Source of the DNA: Lineus longissimus
Taxonomy: Eukaryota > Nemertea > Pilidiophora > Heteronemertea > Lineidae
Direction: 5' to 3'
DNA: 64,000 nucleotides
Assembly: GCF_910592395.1 (NCBI RefSeq)
Contig: NC_088316.1
Location: 868,001-932,000, forward strand
Shown here: piece after piece, positions 46,477 through 58,200 of the stretch
How the letters are laid out: each line of letters begins with the position of its first letter
Position numbering within the stretch: the stretch's first letter is position 1
Position numbers and translations under genes: made by a program
Notes under the pieces: generated by a model
Databases searched by the model: none
Told to the model about the DNA's origin: nothing
Seen by the model: the letters and a program-made list of their open reading frames with translations, nothing else

Positions 46477-46709
46477 CTGGTTGTGACTCTGTCTTCAACG
46501 ATATACTCCTGGTTGTGACTCTGTCTTCAACGATATACTCCTGGTTGTGACTCTGTCTTCAACGATATACTCCTGGTTGTGACTCTGTCTTCAACGATAT
46601 ACTCCTGGTTGTGACTCTGTCTTCAACGATATACTCCTGGTTGTGACTCTGTCTTCAACGACATACTCCTGGTTGTGACTCTGTCTTCAACGATATACTC
46701 CTGGTTGTG
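46477..46709. repeat. 32-base minisatellite, seven units
   Basis: Units of CTGGTTGTGACTCTGTCTTC plus AACGATATACTC start every 32 bases from 46477 to 46669, nearly identical (one unit has CGACAT), with a decayed eighth at 46701. It lies about 100 bases beyond the RNF14 stop codon on that gene's 3' side. Confidence 0.95.
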
Positions 46710-46804
46710 TCACAATGTCTCCAATGTAAAACAATACCATTTCTTCACACCTGGTAGATACCATCCTTTCACAGCCAACAGAAACACCATCACTAACAAA
46801 TTCC

Positions 46805-46810
46805 ATTTAT
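46805..46810 (-). terminator. AATAAA overlapping the RNF14 stop codon
   Basis: On the minus strand GGAATAAATGG contains the TAA stop inside an AATAAA hexamer. I found no other AATAAA in the following several hundred bases of minus strand, which include the 32-base minisatellite. Confidence 0.35.
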
Positions 46811-47007
46811 TCCTGCCACCAGTTCCCTTCTTGCCACTCTTCAAACTCGTCTCCAGGGTCGGTTCCCTCGAACAGCCTGTTAAAACATGCTCCATCTGGC
46901 ACGTTAAAATGGGTGTAGGGATTCGTCCGAGAAAGAACGCCCTTGCACAGCCAACAGAAGTAAGTACGGCACTTTATACAAGTCATCTTGTTGCAGCCAT
47001 CAATTTT
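46807..47007 (-). CDS. RNF14: RNF14 exon 6
   Basis: Acceptor CTCCTCCAG, phase 0, 66 codons and TAA. KIDGCNKMTC carries the catalytic cysteine, then CRTYFCWLCKGVLSRTNPY and CFNRLF, the family's C-terminal block. Missed in a simple ORF screen because the exon lacks an ATG start. Confidence 0.95.
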   Translation of the reverse strand, partial: KIDGCNKMTCIKCRTYFCWLCKGVLSRTNPYTHFNVPDGACFNRLFEGTDPGDEFEEWQEGNWWQE

Positions 47008-50000
47008 CTGGAGGAGAGATGAAATTTTTTAAACAACAATTTTTCAGGGTGCCCGAGTGGCCCTTGATCTAGTTTACAGTAAAAATGACAGGTTGCTGGT
47101 ATTTGACTCCAAGATGGATCTTAAAGGTACACCATCACAGCATCAGTATCATTATATATTTTGTGCCACAAGTGAATGGATATAACAAGACATGTCAAAG
47201 TGATCAAACTTGACCATATACAGCCATACAGTATCTATTTCAGTGTACACAACAGCAATGTTGAAATTCATATCTAATGGGTATTTACTAACTAAAATAA
47301 AAAAAATCTCCAATTCAACTTCAAATTTCAAATTTTGAACTAAAGGCCAAGTTTACCTGAATATGTGTTGAGCAGTTCGGGCACTTCTTGCTGTATTCAT
47401 CCAACCACTCCTTGGAGTACGTTTCTTCCATGGCTTGTTTGATCGCTCGCATCCCGTAGCGTTTTTCAAGGAACTTTTTCTCCGTTGTCCCGGCCTCCAA
47501 GTAGGCCTCTCGCAGTTTGTAAAGGTCGCCTGGAGAAAAAGATTTAGTCTAAAGATATCTTCTTTTGTGGGCAAATAAGGAGCAGAGCCTCAAAACGTTT
47601 TGGTAAACTGATGACTACCAGACAAAAGGGCCCGGGTTTCAAACCCAGGGAAAACCCAGGATTGTATTTCTGGTGAACCGATAACCTGGTGTGGCTTTCA
47701 AGGAAATAAACTTTCTGGCTCTTTACAGGCCTTCAAATGCGACCTGAAAAACCAAACTCTGAAGAGATTGTGTGCAAAATAAAATAAAAATTTACATCTT
47801 TTACAAATCAAAGCACCAGCACCGTGACGTCGTAAAGCTGATACTCACCTCTGGGCGGCACATGACCATTGTATCAAACCTTGGTCCTTGCTATCATTCA
47901 ACTCACCTGAGTTAACCCTGCATGGAGACACACCATGGTAAGCCATCTTACACAGAGTACAGAAGACGAAGTTACACGCTGGGCACTGCCCCATATACTC
48001 CTCAGCATCCTGCATGACCGGACATTGGCAGACGACGCGAGGACAGTAGATAATGTCCGCCATTGTATCCAGACTCGATTGAAGTAAGAGACGGTCATAT
48101 TTGGCAAATATTTCTGGCTTTACAAGCAGTTTGACCTGAAGATAAAATTGTGAGTTATCACACAGCAAAATAGTCAACGACTCTGAAGAACTGTTTTATC
48201 AGACAGGTCTCTTTTACTGTAGTGTTTAAGTTTGGAATATAAAAGGTGTGTTGGTTTTGTTTATGAATACTTCAATATGTGTTTATATCTGTGAATCCAA
48301 CTAGCACCAGCAAACACTGAACAACTACAATGAACACTTACCTGAGATGGCAAGGCTTGCGTATCACATTTATCAAACGGGCAAGTCAGTGCCTTGACAC
48401 TTCCCTCATTAATCTGCACCTCAAAGTAACCCGACATACATTCCTTACAGAACACATGCTCACACTCATGAAACTTGATGCAGAGTTCACCAAGTTTCTC
48501 CAAGAAACACACATTGCATGTAAACAAAGTTCGATCAAATGCCTGTATCTTTTGTTGATTATCATAGTCCTTGATCGTTGGAAGAAGCAAGGCCTGGGAA
48601 GCAATATCCTGGATTGCCCTTGGATCAAGGTCAAAGTCATGCCCAAGGTCATGCAGGTCAAGGTCATTATTATGAGCAGACGTTATCACAGTTTCTGTAA
48701 CATTTTCAGCAGCTTTATTGGCACCATCCAGCACACTCTCCTGCTTGCTGTTCCGTCGCGGTATAATTTTCCCAAGGTCGAGCGGGTTTTGAATATTTAG
48801 AAATTCAAACGTTTCTTCCTTGAGAAATGTGAACCAGGAGAAAAGAATCACCATCTCGACATTTTCCTCCCAGATTTTGTCCAATTGATGACACAGTCGC
48901 GTTAGCTGAAATAAGAACAACTTTGAAAGGTTTTTGGAAGCGAACTATTAACTTTCGATGGAACTCTGGTGTCTCCAACAGGGAAAGCAAAAGACCCCAT
49001 CCACATGTGAGGGGCCTCGGTACAGCCAAATGAATATGTAAGCAAGCATATTGTCGCTTCATAGTCCAATGACTCCAAATGTAACTGACACTCAAAGGGG
49101 AGGGAGAACACAGAACTCCTTTTTTTTAAAGGGTATTAGACTTGCTTTCTGACAAGACAACTTCTATTTGTAGTAGCTTTTAGTCAGTAAAAGAATTCAA
49201 AAATCTAAATAATTTCGCTATCACCCGGCTGATAGTGGAACCATTTGCCCATAACTCTCACCATACGAATACTCACTTGTTGCCTTGTCAGCCATTTACA
49301 GGATACAGTATATTTTGGAGGACTTTCTGATGGGTAGTTTGCAGGCAGCTGAAAGTTCAGGATAATAGGAGGCAGATATTCCACTTCATGTAGATCCTTG
49401 ACTGGGTTTTTCTTGGTTGGTTCCTTATCCACTTTGGGTTGGCTGGACAATTCTGAAATACGGTATCAACCTCAAAATTAGGTGTCATCTTTTACAAATG
49501 ATGTGCAAAACTGAACAGTGGGGAAGTGAAATTTTAATTAATCCTTCTAAATGGTACAGCAAGGCGTATCGATGTACATGGAAACATCATACTGACAATG
49601 TCAACTGCTCATATAAATGACATCAAGACGACATCACACTGAATGAACTAGCAGAGCCAGCTAATGGAGTCAGCAACACACCTTATGTTGTTTTCTGCTT
49701 GGTGCACTGAGACCAGCTGAGTGAAATTTATAAATAGAATGTCAGATCAGGTAGACAGTGCTGCTCAGATCATAGCAGCTATGAGGGTGTAGGGAGATGG
49801 ACACTACCTCTAGTAAACTGCTGGTAAACAGATACCTACCAGCACTGGCCTCCCTCTGATCCACCAGCTTCACATGGAACGGATGAGGTAGATTCAACTG
49901 GGCTGAGAAGTAACCCCCTGGGTCGCCACCTTCCTGGGTTGCAGTGAAGGTCTCATCATTATAGATGCTGGCCAGGGCAAGTAGCTCATCTTCTTGGTCT

Positions 50001-50017
50001 TCTTTATCATCCGACAT
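46807..50017 (-). CDS. RNF14: RNF14-type RBR E3 ubiquitin-protein ligase
   Basis: Six minus-strand exons (50017-49840, 49452-49277, 48905-48342, 48135-47907, 47529-47357, 47007-46807) join into 506 codons and TAA; human RNF14 has 474. The N-terminal RWD domain starts MSDDKEDQEDELLALASIY and continues to the LPP...NF.LP..YPS.SPP motif. RING1 ligands are C248, C251, C266, H268, C271, C274, C293 and C298. The IBR is about residues 337-378 (YCPR, CPACNFVFCTLC, YHGVSPC). RING2 begins C432/C435, and C445 in KIDGCNKMTC is the expected catalytic cysteine. RBR ligases take ubiquitin from an E2 onto this cysteine before passing it to the substrate. Human RNF14 acts on translation-blocking protein crosslinks on ribosomes and was first described as an androgen receptor coactivator. 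All key residues are intact. Convergent with the MATE gene. Confidence 0.97.
47357..47529 (-). CDS. RNF14: RNF14 exon 5
   Basis: Acceptor TTCTCCAG, donor GTAAAC, phase 1 in, 0 out. Encodes the IBR-RING2 helix (FLEKRYGMRAIKQAMEE) and the first RING2 cysteine pair (KKCPNCSTHIQ). Its true frame differs from the longest open frame there. Confidence 0.93.
47907..48135 (-). CDS. RNF14: RNF14 exon 4
   Basis: Acceptor ATCTTCAG, donor GTGAGT, phase 0 in, 1 out. Encodes AKYDRLLLQSSLDTMADIIY and the IBR zinc ligands, ending YHGVSPCRVNS. Confidence 0.95.
48342..48905 (-). CDS. RNF14: RNF14 exon 3
   Basis: Acceptor TTATTTCAG, donor GTAAGT, phase 0 on both sides, 188 codons. Encodes the RWD-RING1 linker, with an Asp/Leu/His-rich stretch (DLDLHDLGHDFDLD), and the whole of RING1 (CNVCFLEKLGELC, then HVFCKECMSGYFE). 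Confidence 0.95.
49277..49452 (-). CDS. RNF14: RNF14 exon 2
   Basis: Acceptor TATTTCAG, donor GTGAGT; phase 1 in, 0 out. Encodes the rest of the RWD core: YLPPIILNFQLPANYPSESP and CKWLTRQQ. Confidence 0.93.
49840..50017 (-). CDS. RNF14: RNF14 exon 1 (coding)
   Basis: The ATG at 50017 is the family start (MSDDKED against MSSEDRE). Donor GTAGGT after 49840, phase 1; the alternative GTATCT five bases on would break the phase with exon 2. Encodes the first half of RWD. A possible 5' UTR acceptor (TTGTGCAG) lies upstream on the minus strand. Confidence 0.92.
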
Positions 50018-50919
50018 ATTGGAACCTGACGTCCAATAACCAGAGGAAAGTTTTGAGAGACTTGAAATTACCTTGAAATATTTTTTCAAAATCTGCACAA
50101 ACAAACAAAACTTTAGCCGTGGGTTTTTCATGCACTAAATGCAGGGCTGTATTTTTATCGACAAAACTTTAGTTCAGTAGAATCTTATTTGAAAATAATG
50201 ATATGTCTCGAGTCCAGACCAAGCAGAACAACATATAAAAGTTCAAACCCCCACTATGCATGTCGTGTACCCAGCCTGTGTCCCTTTCATGAGTCAGGCA
50301 GGGGCGTGTCACTCATTTTATCTGCTCATCAGGATACACTCATGAGACATGCACTAGACTAGACTCTAGTCAGCAGAAATGACCTGAAGCAGGAGCTAGT
50401 ATTCAAGCGATTGCTTGACCAAAATGGGTTCTTCTAAGGATATTTGCGGATGAAGCTGACGTCCACTAACATGATACAGATGCAACCGATGCAACAATGC
50501 ACAGCTTTCACGATTTCTAGGCAAATAGCTTTGCAAACGCCAAGTTTTCCCTCAATCCCTGTTACAAAACCATCAGGAAACCATCTTTGATCGTCGTTGG
50601 AAGTACACAAGAAAGAAATTCCGGGCTTGCCGGGGGTATTTGCCGAAGACAAAACGAGATTGGTTAATCGGCGTGTAACCAGGGCGCAGCACTGTCGACA
50701 CTGCCCCTCCCGCGTTGCTTGGCATGGAGCCTTGGAGTCCAGGGTTCGAACCCGGGGGTTCAAACCAGAGAGTGTATGCACCCCAGCCCCCGACGAATCC
50801 AGGAGGTGGTCAAAATACCAGTGTGTGGCATTGGTTTATTGGTTTAATGCTCAAACACATGTCACCACAAATGCTAAGTCATGACCACGGCCCCAAACGC
50901 GTAACACAGTGGTTTCAAA

Positions 50920-51165
50920 CGTTCCACACAAGATCAATGCGACCATATTATGTAGGCCTATGATAGTCAAGTGTGTTGTCCAAGGACCTACAAAGAGAAG
51001 ACCAATGAGATCATGGTCAGGTGTGTTGCCCAAGGTCGCACAGAAGACCACAGAGGTGATAGTCGACAAGTGTCTTACTCACACCGACGATATTATAGTC
51101 AATTCGCACACAAGACCAATGAGATTATGGTCAAATGTGTTGTCCAATGTCCCACACAAGACCTC
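50920..51165. repeat. Degenerate tandem repeat, about 52-base unit
   Basis: About four diverged copies of 'CACACAAGACCAATGAGATT' followed by 'ATGGTCAARTGTGTTGYCCAA'. Further copies, more decayed, occur at 52130-52200 and 52490-52640. Confidence 0.7.
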
Positions 51166-51664
51166 AATAAACTCCACAACGTGTACAACATGTGTGAAGA
51201 AGTCAACAGCGTCTGCCCAGCCGGACTACTAGTTATAGGTGGCAGCACAGACAATTACGTAGCTGAAACGTACCCTATGACGGGTAAGTTTTAATTTTAA
51301 TAAATCGCGTAGTTCCATTCTCTTAGCTCAGATGGCAGCACTTGCCAGCTTGACAAGAAAAGACATCAGAGCGAAAGTGAATAGGACATTTCGGTTTCTA
51401 CTTCTATACTGTTACCTGCAGAAATGACTTTCGATCAATGAGACAGCAGTGCACCATATCTCTTCTGGATGTGCCCTCCCTCTCATAGCTCGCCATGTTG
51501 CCAGAGAGTGTACCAAGTCTTTGCTGGATGTGCCATGCTCCTTCACTTTGCGTACTCTGTCTGATCGAGATGTGTACTCTCGATTCCAACGTAGTGCACC
51601 ATGTTTCTACAGGGTGGACCTTGTCTCCACACTTAGGTGGAGATTGCATGAAGTCAGACCATCA

Positions 51665-51880
51665 GACCGGAAGAGACAGCAGATACTACAACAACCATAC
51701 CATAACATACTGCCACAACCAGACCTGATCATACAGCATATGCTGTCACAAGTACACCTGATAGACAGGAGATGCTGGCACAACCAGACCTGATGAGATT
51801 GCAGATGCTGCCACAACTAGACCTGATGAGTTTGCAGAGTCACAACCAGACCTGGCGAGATAACAAATGCTGTTACACCC
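51665..51880. repeat. Degenerate minisatellite, about 38-44-base unit
   Basis: Phrases 'CACAACCAGACCTGATGAGA' and 'GCAGATGCTG' alternate four to five times with changing spacing. Confidence 0.65.
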
Positions 51881-52214
51881 AGAGCCAAGGGCAGCACGAG
51901 CAGATCGACACCTGATCATCTATCTAGCAGATCAATGAACGAGCTTGATAGCAAAGATTACTTCGGAGCAATTTTCAACTGTTCATTTTTTGAAACATAC
52001 TGAACCTATAATGTGACCAGGCCAATGAGAAGGATAGAGGCCCAAGTCTGAGTGCCCTTAGGCCGTCCGAGACACATTTTTATAGTAGTTGGTAGTGCTT
52101 AAAGGGGTGCCGATGGACCAAGAGAAAACCTATGAGATCTTTGTCAAGTGTGTGTAGTCCTGTGTCCCTCCCCACACGAGATCAATGAGAGTTCCCTTAG
52201 GAAAAATGTGTCTC

Positions 52215-52410
52215 ATTTTCACAATGGTAAATCGAGTCCACAATTCACCATGGTAAACTGACAGCACTTCACCATGGTAAACTGACAGCACTTCACCATG
52301 GCGAATTTGGATGGTGCGCTATTCACCATGGTGAGCATGGTAAACTTCGACTTCACCAAGGTGAACGCTGAATTCACCATGATGAATTCAGATTCGACCA
52401 TGGTGAATCT
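52215..52410. repeat. Cluster of CACCATGGTG palindromes
   Basis: About nine copies of the self-complementary motif TTCACCATGGTGAA (with variants) occur in under 200 bases. The first three are 26 bases apart, the rest irregular. Several copies keep the full 14-base palindrome or one mismatch from it. Confidence 0.85.
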
Positions 52411-53514
52411 GAGATCTTTTCTCTTCGTGAGGATTCCCACAGAACCGGGCCAGCCAAAGAACATTAATCAAGTGTATTGCAAAAGATCAAATGAGAGTAG
52501 AATAATCAAGTGAGGTGCCCAAGGTCCCAAGCATGATATATAGTCAAGTGTTGCCCAAGTCCTACACAACCAATAAGATGGTAGTCAGGTGTATAGGCCT
52601 ACCCAAGCATGATACCCAAGGTCCCAAACAATTGTCACAACCAGGGAGGACAAATGTTGACCACGTGACTAGGACTTTTATAGAGAACCAGTAATAAGTT
52701 GGGAAATGACAATGACAGTCTGCATCTCCCTTTTTAACAATATTCTTAGTATCAACAATGCCAAGATCATTGCAGAATTATAGCTGATTGTTCATTTACA
52801 TATTCAATCCAAATTCGCACCTTAACGGTAAAGTGTTAATTACCAAAGTGACACCGGTCACTTCCTCAGCTCCCAATCTCCTTTTGGTACTCTCGTCTGC
52901 TAGTTGTGCACTAAACTCCACTTGGCAATTAAGGGGACGCTTCGTCCTGTGCTTTTAGGGACCTGTAACTTCAAATCGTACTGAATCTCATTAAAACCAT
53001 TAGGGTTCTATAAGGATGGAATATTTACAGAACTTTGGGGAATATTTGTGTCGATTTATGTTGATTTTATGGAGTTAGTGAACCGAATTAGTCGTTGGGC
53101 TAAACTGCCATAATGGAATGCTGCTTATACCAGTGTAGTGTACTAAGTAGTGCAGTGGTAAACCACCAAAAGGATTAGACCAATTTTTGAGGGTCATATT
53201 GAGGAATGTTTTGCCCCTATTCTGAAGACTAGGCTATATATATTTATACCCTAACTATATATATAGTGGAACCTATTGTCTCTGGGGCATGCTCACTGTA
53301 TTCCATGTCATCGTCATCATGGGTAAGCTTTGCAAGTTCGCATTCTGACTAAAGAGACAAAAAAGTGACCCACAGTGGATTAGACTTCAGAAGGTAGGCC
53401 TCAGCTGAGCCCTCAGTTATGAGTGTAGTAAGTAGCATTGGGGATTTGAAGGATACAAGTTTGCCAGCAATGCAAAGGAAATGTTTCATCGAGTAAAGTG
53501 AACTGGGGTGAAAA

Positions 53515-55290
53515 ATGGAGTATTTTAGTTTGAGACGTTTTTGGGAGATAAAGCGAACATTCAATATGAAGCTGACCAAGCAGTGCTCCATCTATTGGAC
53601 ATTATGGACGTTGTTGTTATTAGTGAAGCATGGTACATGCGAGACAGTTTACGAGACGTTACATGTTAAAGAAAATGAGCCGACAGGTACGGTTGTCGGG
53701 AACATCACAGGGAGGGGACCAATCGAAGTTTTCCTTGGCGAGTCGGCTGCTGTTTTTGATATTAATAGAGCTACGGGTGTAATCAAAACACGGATACGAT
53801 TAGATCGTGAAACGAAAGATGAGTATACTTTTGGTGCTATGACGATGGGCGATTCGACCTATCACAGTATAAAGGTCAAGGTTACCGACACAAATGACAA
53901 TTCACCGACATTCCCGCAGAAAGAGATCACCATCCGAATCGGCGAACTGGACCCAAATGATAACAAACATAGCATCGGGAGCGCGGTGGATCCAGACTTG
54001 GGATTATTCACAACCCAGAAATACCAAATCATGGCAGGGAATAAACAAGGTCTGTTTCGGTTGTCGACACGCAGAGTCGGAACAGTTTTATATGTTGATT
54101 TAGTCGTCCAGGGTACTTTAGACTATGAGACAGAGAATCGGTATGATTTGACTGTGACTGCGTTTGACGGTGGATCGCCGCCAAGAAATGGTTCCATGCA
54201 TGTGATTGTTGAAATCCAGGACGCAAATGACAATCAGCCTCTATTTAATACGAGTCGGTACTCGGCAAGGGTTATGGAAAATGCCACCGTTGGGACGAGT
54301 GTGGTACAAGTGTTCGCGACGGATATCGATTCCGGGGAGAACGGACACATCCAGTACCACATTGACCGAACCCGCAGTGATCCAGGGGAAACCTTCACAA
54401 TAAACGCAGACTCAGGCGAAGTCCATTTGAATAAGAAACTCGATTACGAGAAGAAGTCGTCCTATGAACTGATCGTTGTTGCGAAGGATCGACCCAACGG
54501 TCCCGACCAGTTCCAGACAACGGCGGTTGTGACAATCAAAGTTGAAAACATAAACGACAACCCTCCTGTGATAGACATGGTCTTTCTCTCAAAAGACGGC
54601 ACGCCAAAATTATCCGAGAATGCAGGCGCGGAAGATTTAGTTGCAAGAATATCAGTTAGTGATCCGGACGTACCAGGGTATTTTTCGAACGTCAATGTGA
54701 CTTTGAGTGGTGGTGATGGACATTTTGGTCTAACGACAAAGGACAATGTCGTTTATCTCATGATTGTGTCCAATCCATTAGATCGTGAAATGTCCCCTCA
54801 GTATCCATTAACTATCATCGCCACTGATTCAGGAATCCCTCCGTTGCAAACAACCAAATCTTTCGTCCTTAAAGTGATCGACACCAATGATAATGCACCA
54901 ATTTTTACCGAGTTAGTCTACTACGCCACTATCAAAGAGGTGGCGCTACCGGGCTCTTCTGTGATTCAAGTTACTGCACGAGATCTTGACATTGGAAATA
55001 ATTCTTTGATATCGTATTCGATCGTCCCAAATCCAAACAGGCATTCTGATTGGTTTAAAATAGACGAACAAAGCGGGCTCATCACAACGAAACAAAAGGT
55101 GGATTGCGAGACGCTGTCGCAACCAACAATTACGGTCGTAGCGACAGATCACGGGGAGGTACCTCTTTCAGCAAATGCAACAGTTATCGTCACTATTTTG
55201 GATGTAAACGACAACCAGCCCGTCTTCGATCAGAGTTACTATAACGTGTCGGTTGTGGAGAATAAACCAGTCGGTGGATGTATCCTGAAG
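53515..55290 (+). CDS. dachsous: Dachsous cadherin, first coding exon (3' partial gene)
   Basis: 592 codons ending at donor GTGAGT. ATG codons at 53515 and 53566 are in frame; the second gives a conventional signal peptide (MKLTKQC, then WTLLLLVKHGTC) and is the likelier start. Five complete cadherin repeats follow, with calcium linkers DTNDN 125-129, DANDN 236-240, NINDN 345-349, DTNDN 456-460 and DVNDN 563-567, and the start of a sixth. The match to human DCHS1 is close, notably LVARISVSDPD, GHF.L.T.D.V.YL, KEVALPGS and the exon end (YN.S....PVG.C.L). Dachsous is a giant atypical cadherin that binds Fat on neighbouring cells and controls planar polarity and growth. The fifth repeat has VDCE where LDYE/LDRE is usual. 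The remaining exons lie beyond the window. Confidence 0.96.
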
Positions 55291-58200
55291 GTGAGTTAAC
55301 GCCATCTATCTTTGATTTTTAAACTGTCTTGAAAGTTTTACTTGTATTTGCGGAAGAGATCCCAAATATGCTTCTTCATCTTTCTGCTCTGCATATATTT
55401 GTAAAACATAGAGTTTTACTTTGGTTTTCAATTATTGATAATTCTAATTCTATTGAGAGAATCCAATTTTTCTGATGGCTGCCATTTTGTGATTGGTGCC
55501 GACCGATTTAGTGTCACTAACAGTATACATTCCTTATTTGTTATAAACGGGGTGTTTCTGGTAGCAGGTGTGGCAAACACAAGGAAAGTGTATAAAAACC
55601 TGTCTTCAGTTAAGATCACCTCCCAGGGACCTTGCTAAGCAGGTGTAGCCTCACACAATCAACTATCTAATCATTTTAAACAGGACAGAAAAAGTACAAT
55701 GTTAGCATTTCTCTTTAGACATGGTGCCTGTCTCGATTTATATCATGAACTTCTCATATCAAAATTATCCTTTTTGCGCTTTCCTTTGTCACAAACAACT
55801 ATCAGACTTTGTCTTTGAAGACCAGACATGCAAAATTATATAAACCAAATCAGTTAGAGAAATTGAGCAATCTTGCGATGTGGTTGTAAGGGGACATAAC
55901 TTCATGACATGTATTCAAATATCATGATTTTCGCTGTCCGGGGTGAGAAACCCAATCTTGTCTTGGAATGTTTGTCAAATGTTAGGCTTAAGGCAGGATT
56001 TGCCTGACAAAGACCTACAGATAGAGCAGAATAATGCATGCTTCCTTTCAAAAGTGTTGAGCAAGTTTTTTGTTCCAAAGGTATTTCTGGTGTGCGTCTA
56101 TTGATGTAATATACTTTATTATGCCTGCGATAGAATCTTGTTCAATGTCTCATGAATCGATTGGAAAAATCTTATTTTGGTCTTTTTTCATGCTTTGTTC
56201 AATGTGTGATGTCTGGCATTGCACACTGTGGATATTCTGGAGTTGAGAAGGAGACATATGTGGACATGCTCATAAAGCCCTACAAAGGAAGGCTTACTTT
56301 AGGCCCTTGCCAAACAGATTTTGAAAAGAACAATCGGGACCCCTGTGTTGCCGTGAAGTAGCACTAATTTGTCATTGTTCTTGCCCACAGACTGGGACAA
56401 CTGGTGTCAATACCTGAATCACTTTAATGGTATTTGGATGAAAACAATACAACTCCATTACTTGCAGGGCAATCGAGAAAATCCCCAAAAGTGTGAAGAG
56501 ATTGGGAAACAATAGGAAAGGGGACACAGGTTTGCAGCTGTGCACATACTGGTCTAATCCTGGCAATCATGATAATTGTTACCTGACACCAAAAGGCAGG
56601 AAAGCCTGGAGACTTGGGGTTTCCAGGGAGGGGAGCACTTTAGGAAATAGGCCTAGTACAAACTCAAGGTGACAAGAAAGGGACTATCTGTTGGGTATAG
56701 GCCTACAACGTACTCTACATGTCTATGTTGTAATCTTCAAAGCAAATCCCCAAACAACCCCCATGGTCAATCTCAGTTGGGTCCTCAGTGCGCTCTTGTA
56801 TCAGCTATTCTGATGATGTACATGATACCTTATTTCGTGCATATTATAGGCTAATTGTTATCAACCACAAATGACTCACACCATGTTGGGTGTGGGGACA
56901 TTGCCACAGCCAATCTCAAACCTTTTGCACGTTATTGTCCAAGACTTCGTGGACACAGGCCAGCCTGCAGAAATCTTGGGGTGTTTTAAAAAGGATTTTC
57001 TGTTGCATAATTACACTTACATTTACCCTCAAAATATCCATTGAATGGGTACTAATAGGAATTTCACTTGAATTGAAATTCTCAGGGGTTGAATTGAAAA
57101 AAACCTAACTTTGGCAGTTTGCGCTTAGTCATAAGATGGCATGGTTTGAATATGGGATGTGGCTTGGACAACGAATGTCCCTGAGCTCTTAATCCTATTA
57201 TCAAATGATGCAGGCTCATTGTATTCCAAGTGACCAGAAACTTGCAATTTTCATTCTTGGAATTTTGAAGTTGAGTCATAGAAAGGACTTATATACACAC
57301 TGCCTAATCAATTTGTGAAACAGTCATGTCGAAGTTGTCACATATTTCAGATAGCCTGATTTTTGTGACATTAGCTGTTATCTGTCCTTGCATTGCCCAC
57401 CCACACCCTTCAACTTGACACCTTAACTTTTGATAATGTTATCATATTTGAATAGAACAAATTCAATTTGTTCAAATACAATTCATTTGTAAATATGAAG
57501 TTATCAACAAATAGAAAACGACTGGGAATTCCTGTGCTTGATGTGATTTATGTTTGTTGATTTGTCTCTGTGTAGAAGAATGTGAGGAAATGATTTGGTG
57601 GTGGTGTTGGGGGGGGGGGGATGATTTTAGACTTTCGTTGATGAAAAACTATATCAGAGAAAACAGCCAAGTTAAATGAAAAATGTCACTAATTGTATTT
57701 TTAATTTAGTAAATATTCTGTGGTTCCCTTGGGGCTAACAGGGGCCATGTAAGCTTGGGAGTTTTCTCCAAGACTATTTCATATAGCAGTCCCATGCGTC
57801 ACATGGATATGTATACTATAAAGGGCTTCACTTTTATCTATGGCCCTTATACACGTAGTTCCACCTTGTATATTATGCCCTAATACAAGGATATTGGATA
57901 GATTTGAGTGCCTTCAAAATAAGACCCCCTAGCCAGTGAACCCCTTCGAATTCATCCAGATCCCCACACAAACTGTTTGTGTCCTCGAGACGAACCCACA
58001 GGGAGTCTTGTAGTAACACGTTTTAGTGTCTTGGGCACATTCTAGTCTGTAATTAGTGATGTTACCGAAAAAATTAGTTTGTTCCAAACCATTGGATTTG
58101 TAGAAACCTCATGTTTTTCTTACATCATTTGAGGGGGATGATTTTTGCCTTTGTCTTGAAAAAAGATGTCCAACCCAATCCTCGAACCCTACTTACTCTG

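Larger units (their letters stand above)
42931..46806. other. Convergent intergenic region between MATE and RNF14
   Basis: Contains the MATE 3' UTR, two minisatellites, a family C MITE, a 428-base foldback element and a possible orphan exon, all listed separately. A GC-rich patch lies at 44140-44220 and a C run at about 44338-44350. Confidence 0.65.
50018..53514. other. Gap between divergent RNF14 and Dachsous genes
   Basis: 3.5 kb that should hold both 5' regions. It contains the repeats listed at 50920-51165, 51665-51880, 52130-52640 and 52215-52410. A B-box-like GGTTCGAACCC lies near 50740. A TATATATATTTATA and TATATATATAG cluster lies at 53235-53275, 240-280 bases before the Dachsous ATG, a possible promoter element. 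No coding region recognised. Confidence 0.5.

Noticed and set aside
46477-46709. CRISPR-like array
   Set aside because: Units are contiguous with no unique spacers, and the genome is animal; it is a minisatellite.
48600-48670. Four to five AGGTCA-like nuclear receptor half-sites
   Set aside because: They lie inside RNF14 exon 3 and result from codons for its Asp/Leu-rich stretch; no reason to treat them as regulatory.
48330-48800. 156-residue plus-strand frame
   Set aside because: Antisense shadow of RNF14 exon 3, whose minus-strand reading has clear RING1 residues.
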